Shown here: positions 54,054 to 62,404 of the stretch, piece after piece
Layout: every line of letters starts with the position of its first letter
Position numbering within the stretch: the stretch's first letter is position 1
Origin: Spirosoma montaniterrae
Lineage (GTDB): Bacteria > Bacteroidota > Bacteroidia > Cytophagales > Spirosomataceae
Reading direction: 5' to 3'
NCBI RefSeq assembly: GCF_001988955.1
Contig: NZ_CP014263.1
Location: 5,733,679-5,797,678 of the forward strand
Length of the DNA stretch: 64,000 nt
Notes under the pieces: generated by a model
Told to the model about the DNA's origin: nothing
The model's database searches: none
What the model saw: the letters and a program-made list of their open reading frames with translations, nothing else
Made by a program: the position numbers and the translations under genes

Positions 54054-54139
54054 CGGGTTGACTGATTGAATGAAGGAATGATTGAATGGAGCGACAACAA
54101 TCATTCAATCATTCCTTCATTCAATCAGTCAACCCGTCA
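54051..54139. repeat. Perfect 38-bp palindrome holding both convergent stop codons
   Basis: The left arm (54051-54088) starts TGACGGGTTGACTGATTGAA, and the right arm (54102-54139) is its exact reverse complement. A 13-nt loop separates them. The TGA of the desaturase and the TGA (as TCA) of the nuclease gene are the two outer ends. Each arm contains two TGATTGAATG words. Confidence 0.95.
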
Positions 54140-55012
54140 GGACGCTCCGCCATCGATTCGGGCTTCGATAATTCGCTGCACGTTCGTGGGTACGTTCGAT
54201 AGAAAATCGTAGCCGGTCAATTGCTCAAGTGCATCGACGGTTGTTACGTAGGCCCGCCAGGGCTTGTCGGCGGCAGCTTGTGTATTTGGAATATTGACAG
54301 CAATAACGCGCGTATTCTCAGTCACCATAAACGTAGCGTCGGTGCCGCGCGGCACTACCACCAGAATTTTCCAGAGCGTGGCCGGAACGGTCAGTTTACC
54401 GCCCGCCAGCGACGTAGCATAGCCGTTTTGCCCCGTACCACCTCCACCCGATGCACCGGCAATTATGAACACGTCGTTGCCCATTTCCATCAGTTGCCGC
54501 CCGTACTCCTCTACGTTTTTCCATACCTCGCGGTTGTGCCGGGGAGCTTGTGGCACGATGTTGGATAGAAGAAACGTGGCGGCATTATCTTCGGGCGTTG
54601 CGTCGCGGTCGTCGGAGGGGCACAGGTGGCCCCGGTCGAAGCCCGTGTTGGTATAATCGGACGGTTTCGCTGCATACCAGCCCTGCGGTAAGGACAGGTC
54701 GGGCCGGAAGTCGTTGGTTCGGCGGGCGTCGCCTTTCCAGACGGGGCTAAGCACCCAGCTTACCCAGTTGGCAAGGCCCCGGTCGCGGCTGAACGACAGT
54801 ACGTATTGCGGGCGGCTGATGAGGTAATTATTCGGGTCATTGCTGCCTGCCCCACTGGGGTTGCCAAGTGCGAGATTGCTGGTTCGCGACATCGGTGTAC
54901 CCGATGGAGCTACGGGCCGGATACCTACACAGGCCGACAGCGCAATGCTTATACCGACCGCTAACGCAATAGTTTTAATAGGATAATGCATCTGAATTGA
55001 TTTTACTGACAT
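54137..55012 (-). CDS. DNA/RNA non-specific endonuclease (NUC family) lipoprotein
   Basis: A 291-aa exported nuclease of the beta-beta-alpha-metal family. The N-terminus contains a signal ending in a lipobox (GISIALSAC), so the protein is probably membrane-anchored. The active-site motif is DRGHLCPSDDRD (His as general base), and the metal asparagine is likely in PQAPRHNREVWKNVEEY. The start could also be the second ATG at 54991 (MHYPIKTIAL). It degrades extracellular or periplasmic nucleic acids, inferred from the family. The gene is convergent with the desaturase. Confidence 0.88.
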   Translation of the reverse strand: MSVKSIQMHYPIKTIALAVGISIALSACVGIRPVAPSGTPMSRTSNLALGNPSGAGSNDPNNYLISRPQYVLSFSRDRGLANWVSWVLSPVWKGDARRTNDFRPDLSLPQGWYAAKPSDYTNTGFDRGHLCPSDDRDATPEDNAATFLLSNIVPQAPRHNREVWKNVEEYGRQLMEMGNDVFIIAGASGGGGTGQNGYATSLAGGKLTVPATLWKILVVVPRGTDATFMVTENTRVIAVNIPNTQAAADKPWRAYVTTVDALEQLTGYDFLSNVPTNVQRIIEARIDGGAS

Positions 55013-55115
55013 TCTTACGGAACTTTACAACAGTTAACCCGGTCAATTGCTTCTCGTTGGCACCCATAACGACGAAAGCTCCAGATTGACCTCAATTAGA
55101 CGAGTACCTGCTGTT

Positions 55116-57278
55116 ATGGCTAAAAAAAAGCAACCCGCCGGACCACCCCGCCCGGCGGCTCCCAAACCTGCTCTGACTCCTGCTAATGGCCCCGTTCGGC
55201 CCGTAGCTAACCGGCCTGCCGAAACCACCGTTCGGCCACCTGCGCGCCCGGCACCCGCCCGCGCTGCCGAACCACCCGCTTCTGATTTACCCATCGACCG
55301 GCGGTATGTTGCCTGGTGGCCCCCCGTGGTGCTGGCATTAGTTGGCTTTCTGCTATACATAAACACGTTTGGCCACAGATACGCGCTCGATGATATTGCC
55401 GCTATCGGCCAAAATCTGTTCGTTAAAAAAGGTTTTGCCGGTATTCCAGACCTGCTGCGTACCGAGTTCTGGCACTTTAGCAACATCTCGCTGGGGTACT
55501 ACCGGCCTTTGTCGCTGATTACGTTTGCCATTGAGCAGGAATACTTCAAAGATAATCCAAATATCAGTCATATGATTAATACTGGCCTATATGCACTAAC
55601 AGGGCTGGTACTTGGCGTATTGCTTCAAAAATGGCTTAACAAGCAGGTTATCATCGCGTTTTTGATTGGTCTGGTGTTTATTGCGCACCCCATTCACACC
55701 GAAATTGTAGCCAATATCAAAGGCCGCGACGAAATCCTGAGCTTCCTGTTTATTGCACTGATGCTGCTGTCTTACTGGAAGCATCTCGAAACCAGCGAAA
55801 TGCTGTGGTTCAAAGGGCCAATGTCCGACTGGCCGCTGGGTGGTTTGCTGGGTCTGTTCTCGGTAGTGGGCGGCTGGGTAATCGGCAGTAGCCTGATGGT
55901 CAATAGTTTAGGAGCAACAGCGGGTGGCGTTCTGGGCGTATTGATTATGGGTACGCTCTCAACAAGCTGGCTCGGGCTGGCCTGCGCGTCGCTATATTTT
56001 GCGTTCCTATCGAAAGAGTCGTCTATCGTTAGTCTGGCCCTGATTCCGGCCATGCAATACTGGTTTGCCCGCCGAAACGTGTGGCAGTCGCTCATTAGTT
56101 TGTGGCCGTTTCTGATTGTGGCAGCCCTGTTCTTCTACCAGAAACAAAAGATGATTGGCACCCTGAGCGGCACTCCGCCAGTCGACTGGGCCAACTACCC
56201 GTACAAGATTCTGCAAACCGAGAAATCGACTACGTTTAAGTTTTTGATGTACTACATCCGGCTGCTGATTTTGCCGCATCCGCTGGTGTATGATTACTCG
56301 TTCAACGTGATACCGTCGGGCGACAAAGGTGATGTTTTGACCTGGACGGGCTTTTTTACCCTGATTGGTCTGATTGTGCTGGCCTGGAAAGGTTTCGTAA
56401 AGCGCACACTCTGGGGCTTCGGCATTTTCTGGTTCTTTGTTACGATGGCACCGGGGCTGGGCTTTATCTGGTTCCGGGGCGGTATTTTCGCCGAACGCTT
56501 TACCTACGCAGCCGTAATGGGTTTTGCCTTTGTGCTGATCTGGGCGTTGCAGAAACTGCTCGTGCGTGAATCGGCAGAATCGCCCAAACCATTGCTGGTA
56601 CGTTACGCGCCCGTGTTGGGACTGATGGCGGTGGTAACGGGTTTGTATTCGTTCAAGACCGTAGAGCGCAACCGCGATTGGGAAAACAACTTTGTGCTGT
56701 TCAACTCGGCCTTGCCCTACGCGCCCAATAGCTGTCAGGTGCAGCGGCACGTAGCCAACGAATGGATTGAGAAGGGTTTGAAAGACCGCGCCAAAGCCGA
56801 CTCTATTGCCAACGTTACCAATGCTATCAAGCCCAAACCGTCGACCGATCAAATTAAAAAAGCACAGACTCTGATCGACACGAACATTGCTCGTGCTAAC
56901 AAACACGGGCGGTGGGCACTCGACCATTTGCAGGAATCGACGCGCATTTACCCGAATTTTGGGGAGGCTTATTTCTCGATGGCGTATGTATTCCAGAAAA
57001 TTACGCCCAATGTCGATTCGGCCAAGTATTACTACAAACAGACAATTCGGGCGGCCAACGCCTACGCCCCGGCCTACAATAACCTCGGCGTGATTTACCA
57101 GACCGAAGGTTTCGCTGAAAACAATCGGCGCAAAATTGAACTGGCGTCGTACTATTACAACCGCTCGATGGTGGTGAACCCGGCTTATCAGGATGGCAGG
57201 AACAACCACGCTAACCTGCTCAAAAGCACGGGCATCAACGTAACGGCTCTGCCCGATTCGATTATAAACAAGTATTGA
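55116..57278 (+). CDS. TMTC-like polytopic membrane protein with C-terminal TPR repeats
   Basis: A 720-aa protein from the ATG at 55116 (MAKKKQPAGPPRPA); the frame upstream is probably non-coding. A 70-residue Pro/Ala/Arg-rich cytoplasmic tail is followed by some ten membrane helices with the luminal loop NTFGHRYALDD and the HPIHTEIVANIKGRDE segment, typical of protein O-mannosyltransferase-like (TMTC/DUF1736) proteins. The C-terminal 200 residues form TPR repeats (YPNFGEAYFSMAYVFQ and APAYNNLGVIYQTEG). It is probably a glycosyltransferase of the GT-C fold acting on exported proteins. The sugar and target are unknown. Confidence 0.8.
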   Translation: MAKKKQPAGPPRPAAPKPALTPANGPVRPVANRPAETTVRPPARPAPARAAEPPASDLPIDRRYVAWWPPVVLALVGFLLYINTFGHRYALDDIAAIGQNLFVKKGFAGIPDLLRTEFWHFSNISLGYYRPLSLITFAIEQEYFKDNPNISHMINTGLYALTGLVLGVLLQKWLNKQVIIAFLIGLVFIAHPIHTEIVANIKGRDEILSFLFIALMLLSYWKHLETSEMLWFKGPMSDWPLGGLLGLFSVVGGWVIGSSLMVNSLGATAGGVLGVLIMGTLSTSWLGLACASLYFAFLSKESSIVSLALIPAMQYWFARRNVWQSLISLWPFLIVAALFFYQKQKMIGTLSGTPPVDWANYPYKILQTEKSTTFKFLMYYIRLLILPHPLVYDYSFNVIPSGDKGDVLTWTGFFTLIGLIVLAWKGFVKRTLWGFGIFWFFVTMAPGLGFIWFRGGIFAERFTYAAVMGFAFVLIWALQKLLVRESAESPKPLLVRYAPVLGLMAVVTGLYSFKTVERNRDWENNFVLFNSALPYAPNSCQVQRHVANEWIEKGLKDRAKADSIANVTNAIKPKPSTDQIKKAQTLIDTNIARANKHGRWALDHLQESTRIYPNFGEAYFSMAYVFQKITPNVDSAKYYYKQTIRAANAYAPAYNNLGVIYQTEGFAENNRRKIELASYYYNRSMVVNPAYQDGRNNHANLLKSTGINVTALPDSIINKY

Positions 57279-57302
57279 TGATTTGCACAGCCCTTCAGTA
57301 CG

Positions 57303-57337
57303 AAGAAGCCCGCCTTTGCTATGAAGGCGGGCTTCTT
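57303..57337 (+). terminator. Terminator-like hairpin after the TMTC-like gene
   Basis: Perfect 14-bp stem AAGAAGCCCGCCTT (57303-57316) with AAGGCGGGCTTCTT (57324-57337) and a 7-nt loop. Only a short T tract follows. Confidence 0.75.
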
Positions 57338-57434
57338 TCGTGATGAGGGATTGATACCATAAAAAACAAACCTGCGACAATTTGCGTATATTCATGAACG
57401 CAATACCACAGCCCTCCCCGACTCGATCTAACCT

Positions 57435-58684
57435 ATGATTCCTCCATCCAATGAGATGCTTTCAGACGAGCCTGTCAAGCTAACATCAAGTCTGATTAGT
57501 ATTGATTATCAGCCTACTCTTCAGGAAAAGCTACTGCTGCGGGAAGCGCAACTGAGTCAGGCGCAGCGTATGGCAGGCATGGCAAGCTGGGAGTGGTATT
57601 TCGGCGATACCAAAATTCGGTGGAGTCCTGAGATGTATGTGTTCTGGGGTATGAGCCAGACGAAATTGAAGTAGACTTAGATAGTGTAGCGCAGTGGACA
57701 CATTTAGACGACCTGCCTATTTTGCAGGAAGCCGTTGGGCGGGCCTTGCAGGGCGAAGACGTGGAAATGGAATACCGCCGGTATGATAAGTTTGGCCGGG
57801 AGATTTTTATTTGTACGATTGGCCGGATCATTCGTAACGAGCAGGGCGAACCTATGGGCGTGTTTGGCATTGACATGAACATTACCAACCGGAAAAAGCA
57901 GGAAATGAACCTGGCCGCGTTGAACCGCACACTCGCCGAAAAAAACCGGGAACTTGAAAAGCGCAACGCCGAATTAAGTGCCTTTGCCTATGCCGCCAGC
58001 CACGATTTGCAGGAGCCGCTACGCAAAATTCAGATGTTTAACAGCCTGATTCTGGATCGCGAAGCGAACCGGCTTTCAGCGCAGGGACGTGTTCACTTCG
58101 ACCGGTCGATGGCGGCTGCCGAACGGATGCAGACATTGGTAAAAAACCTCATCATCTACGCCCGCACCAACACCGCCACCCGCCACTACGAATCGGTAGA
58201 CCTGAACGAACTGATGGGCGAAGTAGAGCAATACCTGTACGAAACAATACGTCAGAAAGAAGCCATTATCGATTATGGGCCGCTGCCGGTTGTACCCGTC
58301 GTAGAATTTATGTTCTGGCAACTGCTGCAAAACCTGCTCGAAAACGCGCTTCGCTACTGCCGCCCCGGCGTATCTCCCGTTATTCAGCTACAATACGGGG
58401 CTGTTGACCAGTCTACCGTGGCCGACTTAGCCATTGCCGCGCCGGGTATGTATCATCAACTTACGTTTTCTGATAACGGCACAGGGTTTGAGCCGATCTA
58501 TAACCAAAAAATATTCGGCCTGTTTCAACGGTTACACAGCCCCATTGATGCACTGACGGGAACGGGTATCGGGCTGGCTCTTTGTCAGCGCATCATGGAA
58601 TACCACGACGGCTACATCATAGCCGACGGACGACCCGGCGAAGGAGCCACGTTCACGCTGTACTGGCCTATGCGAGCTGTGTAA
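57435..58684 (+). pseudogene. PAS-domain histidine kinase, split by a one-base loss
   Basis: From ATG 57435 the frame encodes a PAS domain start (LLLREAQLSQAQRMAGMASW, EWYFGDTKIRWSPEMYVFWG), then stops at 57674. Restoring one base in the G4 run at 57646-57649 continues YEPDEIEVDLDSVAQWTHLD and joins the second frame, which holds the rest of the PAS/PAC segment (GREIFICTIGRII), the H-box FAYAASHDLQEPLRKIQ, and the HATPase motifs LLENALRYC, DNGTGFE and GTGIGLALCQRIMEYH. The repaired protein would be 416 aa, soluble, and similar to phytochrome-like or light/redox-sensing kinases. As it is, the kinase half (ATG region near 57722) lacks most of the sensor. No response regulator is adjacent. Confidence 0.75.
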
Positions 58685-58784
58685 TCTTCATTGTCCTTCA
58701 ATAGTTAGATAGAGCTTTGTCGATGTCTGTTTTTGAGAACAGGGGGCGATGTTGCATAGCCACAAACATACGAAACAGCCGGGC

Positions 58785-59447
58785 TTACCCCAACAACGCC
58801 CGCAGTGCATCGCGGTTGGCCTGCGTCTCAAAAATGGAGCGAACAGGTATCGTAAAACCGGGTATGGTCAGAGCCGTAATGGCATCGTTCAGGTGAAAAT
58901 TACCAACAGCATCGAATGCCATAAATTCTTCATCAAGCCGAAACTGCTCGACGGTTTGCCGGGTGGGGTCAACCAGCCAGTATTCACGAACGCCGTGGGC
59001 CGCGTAGTCTTCAAACTTTATACCTCGGTCGCGTTTGGCGGTAGCTTTCGATAGAATTTCTACAACCAGATCAGGGGCTGGATGCTGCATAGTATCATCG
59101 CTGAATGTATCGGAAATTTCTTTACGCCAGAAACAGATGTCGGGTTCGTAATCATTACGGGTCAGCGTAATCATTGCCTTCTCCACATCCACTTCGCCGA
59201 GGTCATTATTTTCAACGTAAATACGAAGAAGTGTATAAAGCCGACCACTGGCCCGCAGGTGCCGACGCTTCACCGGCGAGTGGAGAATCACTTCGCCGTT
59301 GATAAATTCAGCTTTTACATCATCGGTAAGCCAGTCGTAAAATTCCTGACGACGTCTTTTCTCGTCGTTCAGCATCGACTGCACGCGGTTTATAATCAAC
59401 TGAGCGTCGGGAGCATCGAAAAGTTCAGCTACTAATTCGTCAGTCAT
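58785..59447 (-). CDS. Uma2-family (DUF820) PD-(D/E)xK endonuclease-like protein
   Basis: A 220-aa protein with the Uma2 nuclease core: EPDICFWRKE (Asp), PDLVVEILSKATAKRD (Glu) and KFEDYAAHGVREYWLVDP (Lys/Tyr). The N-terminal 35 residues (MTDELVAELFDAPDAQLIIN) are an extra helical piece. Uma2 genes are numerous in Cyanobacteria and some Bacteroidota and often spread by transfer; their function is not settled. It is located between the histidine kinase remnant and the mutase operon. Confidence 0.85.
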   Translation of the reverse strand: MTDELVAELFDAPDAQLIINRVQSMLNDEKRRRQEFYDWLTDDVKAEFINGEVILHSPVKRRHLRASGRLYTLLRIYVENNDLGEVDVEKAMITLTRNDYEPDICFWRKEISDTFSDDTMQHPAPDLVVEILSKATAKRDRGIKFEDYAAHGVREYWLVDPTRQTVEQFRLDEEFMAFDAVGNFHLNDAITALTIPGFTIPVRSIFETQANRDALRALLG

Positions 59448-59482
59448 TTTCTTATTTATTTACTCGTGAAGATACAAAAAAC

Positions 59483-62035
59483 CTACTCTTTCATCAACTC
59501 GGTCAGAATCTTCTGGGCCGCTACGGAAATCACGGTTCCCGGCCCGAACACGCCTTTTACGCCCGCATCGTACAGAAATTGATAGTCGGCGGCTGGAATA
59601 ACGCCCCCGGCAATCACGAGAATGTCGCTGCGGCCAATGGTGCGGAGTTCGTCGATTAGTTGCGGCATCAGCGTTTTATGGCCGGCAGCGAGGCTCGATA
59701 CACCTACGATATGCACGTCGTTTTCGGCGGCTTGCCGGGCTACTTCGGCGGGCGTCTGGAATAGCGGTCCCATGTCTACGTCGAAGCCGAGATCAGCAAA
59801 ACTGGTGGCAATAATTTTGGCACCCCGGTCGTGGCCGTCCTGCCCCATTTTAGCAACCAGAATGCGGGGCCGCCGTCCGTCGAGTTCGGCAAATTGGTCG
59901 GCCAGTTGGCGGGCCAGCCGGAAGTTTTCGTCGTCCGATACTTCAGCCTGATAAACACCCGAAATAGACCGGATGGTGGCCTTGTGGCGGCCAAATGCCT
60001 GTTCCATAGCGTCGGAGATTTCGCCCAGCGTGGCGCGGTGCCGGGCCGCTTCGATGGAGAGAGCCAATAACCCCACCCCTGACCCCTCCCCAGAAGGGAG
60101 GGGGGGAGTAGCAGGCCCCTTCAGTTTATTCTGAATCTCCGTTAGAACAGCGTTGGTGTCATGTAAAACCTGCTCATTCGTGAAGCGGATGACATTGAAC
60201 CCATTGGCGTTTAGGTACTCCGTCCGTGCCTGGTCATATTCGTGTTGTTGCTCGTGAATCTCGCCGTCAACTTCGATAACCAACCGGTTGTCAAGTGCCA
60301 CGAAGTCCACAATGAAATCCTGTATGGCATGTTGCCGACGGAACTTCGTGTTCGCCAGTTTTTTCCCGCGCAGGTGTTGCCACAGTACTTCCTCTGCCGG
60401 GGTCGGTTCTTTTCGGTTAGCGCGGGCAAACTTCTTCAGCATTCGCCATTTTTCAGGATGTGTATGATAGAACGGTTTATCTCCAAATGCTTCAGGCATC
60501 GGCGTGTCGGGTTCCACCCCCCTCCCTTCTGGGGAGGGGCCGGGGGTGGGGTTCTTCGCAGCTTCATATAATGCTTTTAATGCCTTTTGTACGGCTACTT
60601 CATCCCGCTTTGCCTTTACCTCGTTGATGCGCCGAATCTGGGCATCGCGAACGGCCTGATTATCAACTTCGAGTAGTTCGATGTTGGTTTCGGTGTCGGG
60701 CCTGTAGCGATTTACGCCCACAATGATGTCTTTGCCGGAGTCGATGCGGGCCTGCTTGCGGGCGGCTGCTTCTTCAATCCGCAGCTTGGGCAGGCCGGTT
60801 TCAATGGCTTTGGTCATGCCGCCGAGTTGCTCGACTTCTTCGATAAGCGTCCAGGCGCGTTCGGCCAGTTCGTGAGTCAGGTAGTCTACATAATACGAGC
60901 CGCCCCAGGGGTCAATGGCGCGGGTAATGTCGGTTTCGTGCTGGAGGTAAAGCTGCGTATTGCGGGCAATGCGGGCCGAAAAATCGGTGGGCAGCGCAAT
61001 GGCTTCATCGAGCGAGTTGGTATGCAGACTTTGTGTGCCGCCCAGCACAGCCGCAAGTGCTTCAATCGTGGTGCGGGCCACGTTATTAAACGGGTCTTGC
61101 TCGGTCAGGCTATAGCCAGAGGTTTGGCAGTGCGTTCGCAACGCCAGCGACTTCGGGTTTTTCGGCTCGAACTGCTTCACGATTTTAGCCCAGAGCAACC
61201 GGCCCGCCCGCAACTTGGCAATTTCCATAAAATGGTTCATGCCAATACCCCAGAAAAACGACAGACGCGGGGCAAACTCGTCGATGTTCATGCCCGCCGA
61301 CAACCCGGTGCGGATGTATTCCAGCCCGTCGGCTAAGGTGTAGGCCAGTTCGAGATGGGCAGGTGCACCGGCTTCGTGCATGTGATAGCCGCTGATGCTG
61401 ATACTGTTGAACTTCGGCATGTGGCGGCTGGTGTACGCAAAAATATCGCCGATAATCCGCATCGATGGTTCGGGCGGATAGATATACGTATTGCGCACCA
61501 TGAACTCCTTCAAAATGTCGTTCTGAATGGTTCCCGATAGCTTCTCCGGCAATACGCCCTGTTCCTCTGCGGCCACAATGAAAAACGCCATAATCGGAAT
61601 CACGGCCCCATTCATGGTCATGCTCACCGACATTTGATCAAGCGGAATCTGATCGAACAGAATCTTCATGTCTTCGACCGTATCGATGGCTACGCCTGCC
61701 TTGCCCACGTCGCCCACTACGCGCGGATGATCGGAGTCGTAGCCCCGGTGGGTAGCCAGATCGAAGGCAACCGACAGTCCTTTCTGCCCAGCCGCCAGGT
61801 TGCGCCGATAAAACGCATTCGATGCTTCGGCAGTGCTGAAGCCTGCATACTGCCGGATCGTCCACGGTTGGCGCACATACATACTGGCATACGGCCCGCG
61901 CAGGTATGGCGGAATCCCGGCCTGGTCTGTATCGGTATCCGGCGCATCGGCTACCGTAAACCGGGGTTTCAATTTTATACCTTCGGCGGTGGTGAAGAGT
62001 GTATTTACTGGTTTATTGATGCGTGTCGATTGCAT
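59483..62035 (-). CDS. mutB: Methylmalonyl-CoA mutase large subunit with an in-frame DUF559 nuclease insertion
   Basis: An 850-aa B12-dependent mutase subunit that isomerises succinyl-CoA and (R)-methylmalonyl-CoA. Residues 1-495 form the TIM barrel ([37 protein letters not shown]). Residues 656-850 form the C-terminal segment and B12 domain, with base-off motif [10 protein letters not shown] and VIAGGVIP. Between them, at [20 protein letters not shown], 160 extra residues (496-655) encode a DUF559/Vsr-like nuclease. Removing them gives 690 aa, the normal size range. Both mutase halves and the frame are intact, so the enzyme may still work with the extra domain as a linker. The 5' end overlaps the nucleotidyltransferase gene by 23 bp. 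Confidence 0.93.
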   Translation of the reverse strand: MQSTRINKPVNTLFTTAEGIKLKPRFTVADAPDTDTDQAGIPPYLRGPYASMYVRQPWTIRQYAGFSTAEASNAFYRRNLAAGQKGLSVAFDLATHRGYDSDHPRVVGDVGKAGVAIDTVEDMKILFDQIPLDQMSVSMTMNGAVIPIMAFFIVAAEEQGVLPEKLSGTIQNDILKEFMVRNTYIYPPEPSMRIIGDIFAYTSRHMPKFNSISISGYHMHEAGAPAHLELAYTLADGLEYIRTGLSAGMNIDEFAPRLSFFWGIGMNHFMEIAKLRAGRLLWAKIVKQFEPKNPKSLALRTHCQTSGYSLTEQDPFNNVARTTIEALAAVLGGTQSLHTNSLDEAIALPTDFSARIARNTQLYLQHETDITRAIDPWGGSYYVDYLTHELAERAWTLIEEVEQLGGMTKAIETGLPKLRIEEAAARKQARIDSGKDIIVGVNRYRPDTETNIELLEVDNQAVRDAQIRRINEVKAKRDEVAVQKALKALYEAAKNPTPGPSPEGRGVEPDTPMPEAFGDKPFYHTHPEKWRMLKKFARANRKEPTPAEEVLWQHLRGKKLANTKFRRQHAIQDFIVDFVALDNRLVIEVDGEIHEQQHEYDQARTEYLNANGFNVIRFTNEQVLHDTNAVLTEIQNKLKGPATPPLPSGEGSGVGLLALSIEAARHRATLGEISDAMEQAFGRHKATIRSISGVYQAEVSDDENFRLARQLADQFAELDGRRPRILVAKMGQDGHDRGAKIIATSFADLGFDVDMGPLFQTPAEVARQAAENDVHIVGVSSLAAGHKTLMPQLIDELRTIGRSDILVIAGGVIPAADYQFLYDAGVKGVFGPGTVISVAAQKILTELMKE
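60071..60105. repeat. Terminal inverted repeat of the mutB insertion (downstream side)
   Basis: CCCCACCCCTGACCCCTCCC and onward, 35 bp. It is the reverse complement of 60517-60551 with 33 of 35 matches. In mutB it encodes [11 protein letters not shown]. Confidence 0.9.
60071..60550 (-). mobile_element. 480-bp in-frame module: DUF559 nuclease flanked by REP-like inverted repeats
   Basis: Translated with mutB, the module reads [15 protein letters not shown], a short segment with two internal methionines ([20 protein letters not shown]), then a Vsr-like core: [35 protein letters not shown] (Asp), [14 protein letters not shown] (Glu/Asp) and [13 protein letters not shown], ending in [11 protein letters not shown]. 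This is the fold of free-standing DUF559 endonucleases. Length is exactly 160 codons, with no stop in the mutB frame. There are no intein splice residues. It is probably a mobile palindrome-plus-nuclease unit. The nuclease could also be translated separately from internal ATGs. Confidence 0.8.
60517..60551. repeat. Terminal inverted repeat of the mutB insertion (upstream side)
   Basis: Plus-strand CCCCCCTCCCTTCTGGGGAG and onward, 35 bp. It encodes [12 protein letters not shown] on the minus strand and is the partner of 60071-60105. Confidence 0.9.
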
Positions 62036-62348
62036 GGTTCAGGGACCGTTGATACAGCAGTTTGGCGGTTTGCTGAATTTCGTTTTTTACTTTTTCATTC
62101 GTGAGCGTGTCCCAATGGAGCACGTCAAAAAAGAACGGCATCGGGCTATCTTCTTCCAGCACAAAATGAATGTGCGACACGGTTTCGCGTTCCACATCCG
62201 GCCCAATCAGTGCCAAATCGACGTCGGAGCCGGGTCGGTTTGTGCCTTTAGCGCGTGAGCCATACACCCAAACCTGCTCAACGTCAGGATGTTGCCGAAA
62301 CAAGTTTGTCATATAAACAATGTCGGAGTCGCGCAGGCCGAAGGTCAT
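62013..62348 (-). CDS. Small MNT-type nucleotidyltransferase
   Basis: A 111-aa minimal nucleotidyltransferase of the DNA polymerase beta superfamily, from the ATG at 62348 ([17 protein letters not shown]); the upstream frame to 62408 overlaps the mutA end. The active site is VYGSRAKG (Gly30-Ser31) with GSDVDLALI (Asp42, Asp44). Such proteins often act as antitoxins beside a HEPN partner (MntA/HepT) or modify small molecules. No HEPN gene is present here. Instead the gene is wedged between mutA and mutB, with its last 23 bp overlapping the start of mutB in another frame, so it is probably translated with them. Confidence 0.85.
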   Translation of the reverse strand: MTFGLRDSDIVYMTNLFRQHPDVEQVWVYGSRAKGTNRPGSDVDLALIGPDVERETVSHIHFVLEEDSPMPFFFDVLHWDTLTNEKVKNEIQQTAKLLYQRSLNHAIDTHQ

Positions 62349-62404
62349 GAGTTGGCAGTTTTCTCTTGTAACGTTTGTTCCAGACGTTCCAAAAAAATTA
62401 AAAA

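Noticed and set aside
56007..57395. 462-codon open frame on the minus strand opposite the TMTC-like gene
   Set aside because: It mirrors the membrane-protein gene, has no domain, and its codons follow the plus-strand gene's third-position bias.
60071..60550. Intein within mutB
   Set aside because: There is no Cys/Ser at the left border, no His-Asn before the right border and no Hint-domain blocks. The core is DUF559-like instead.
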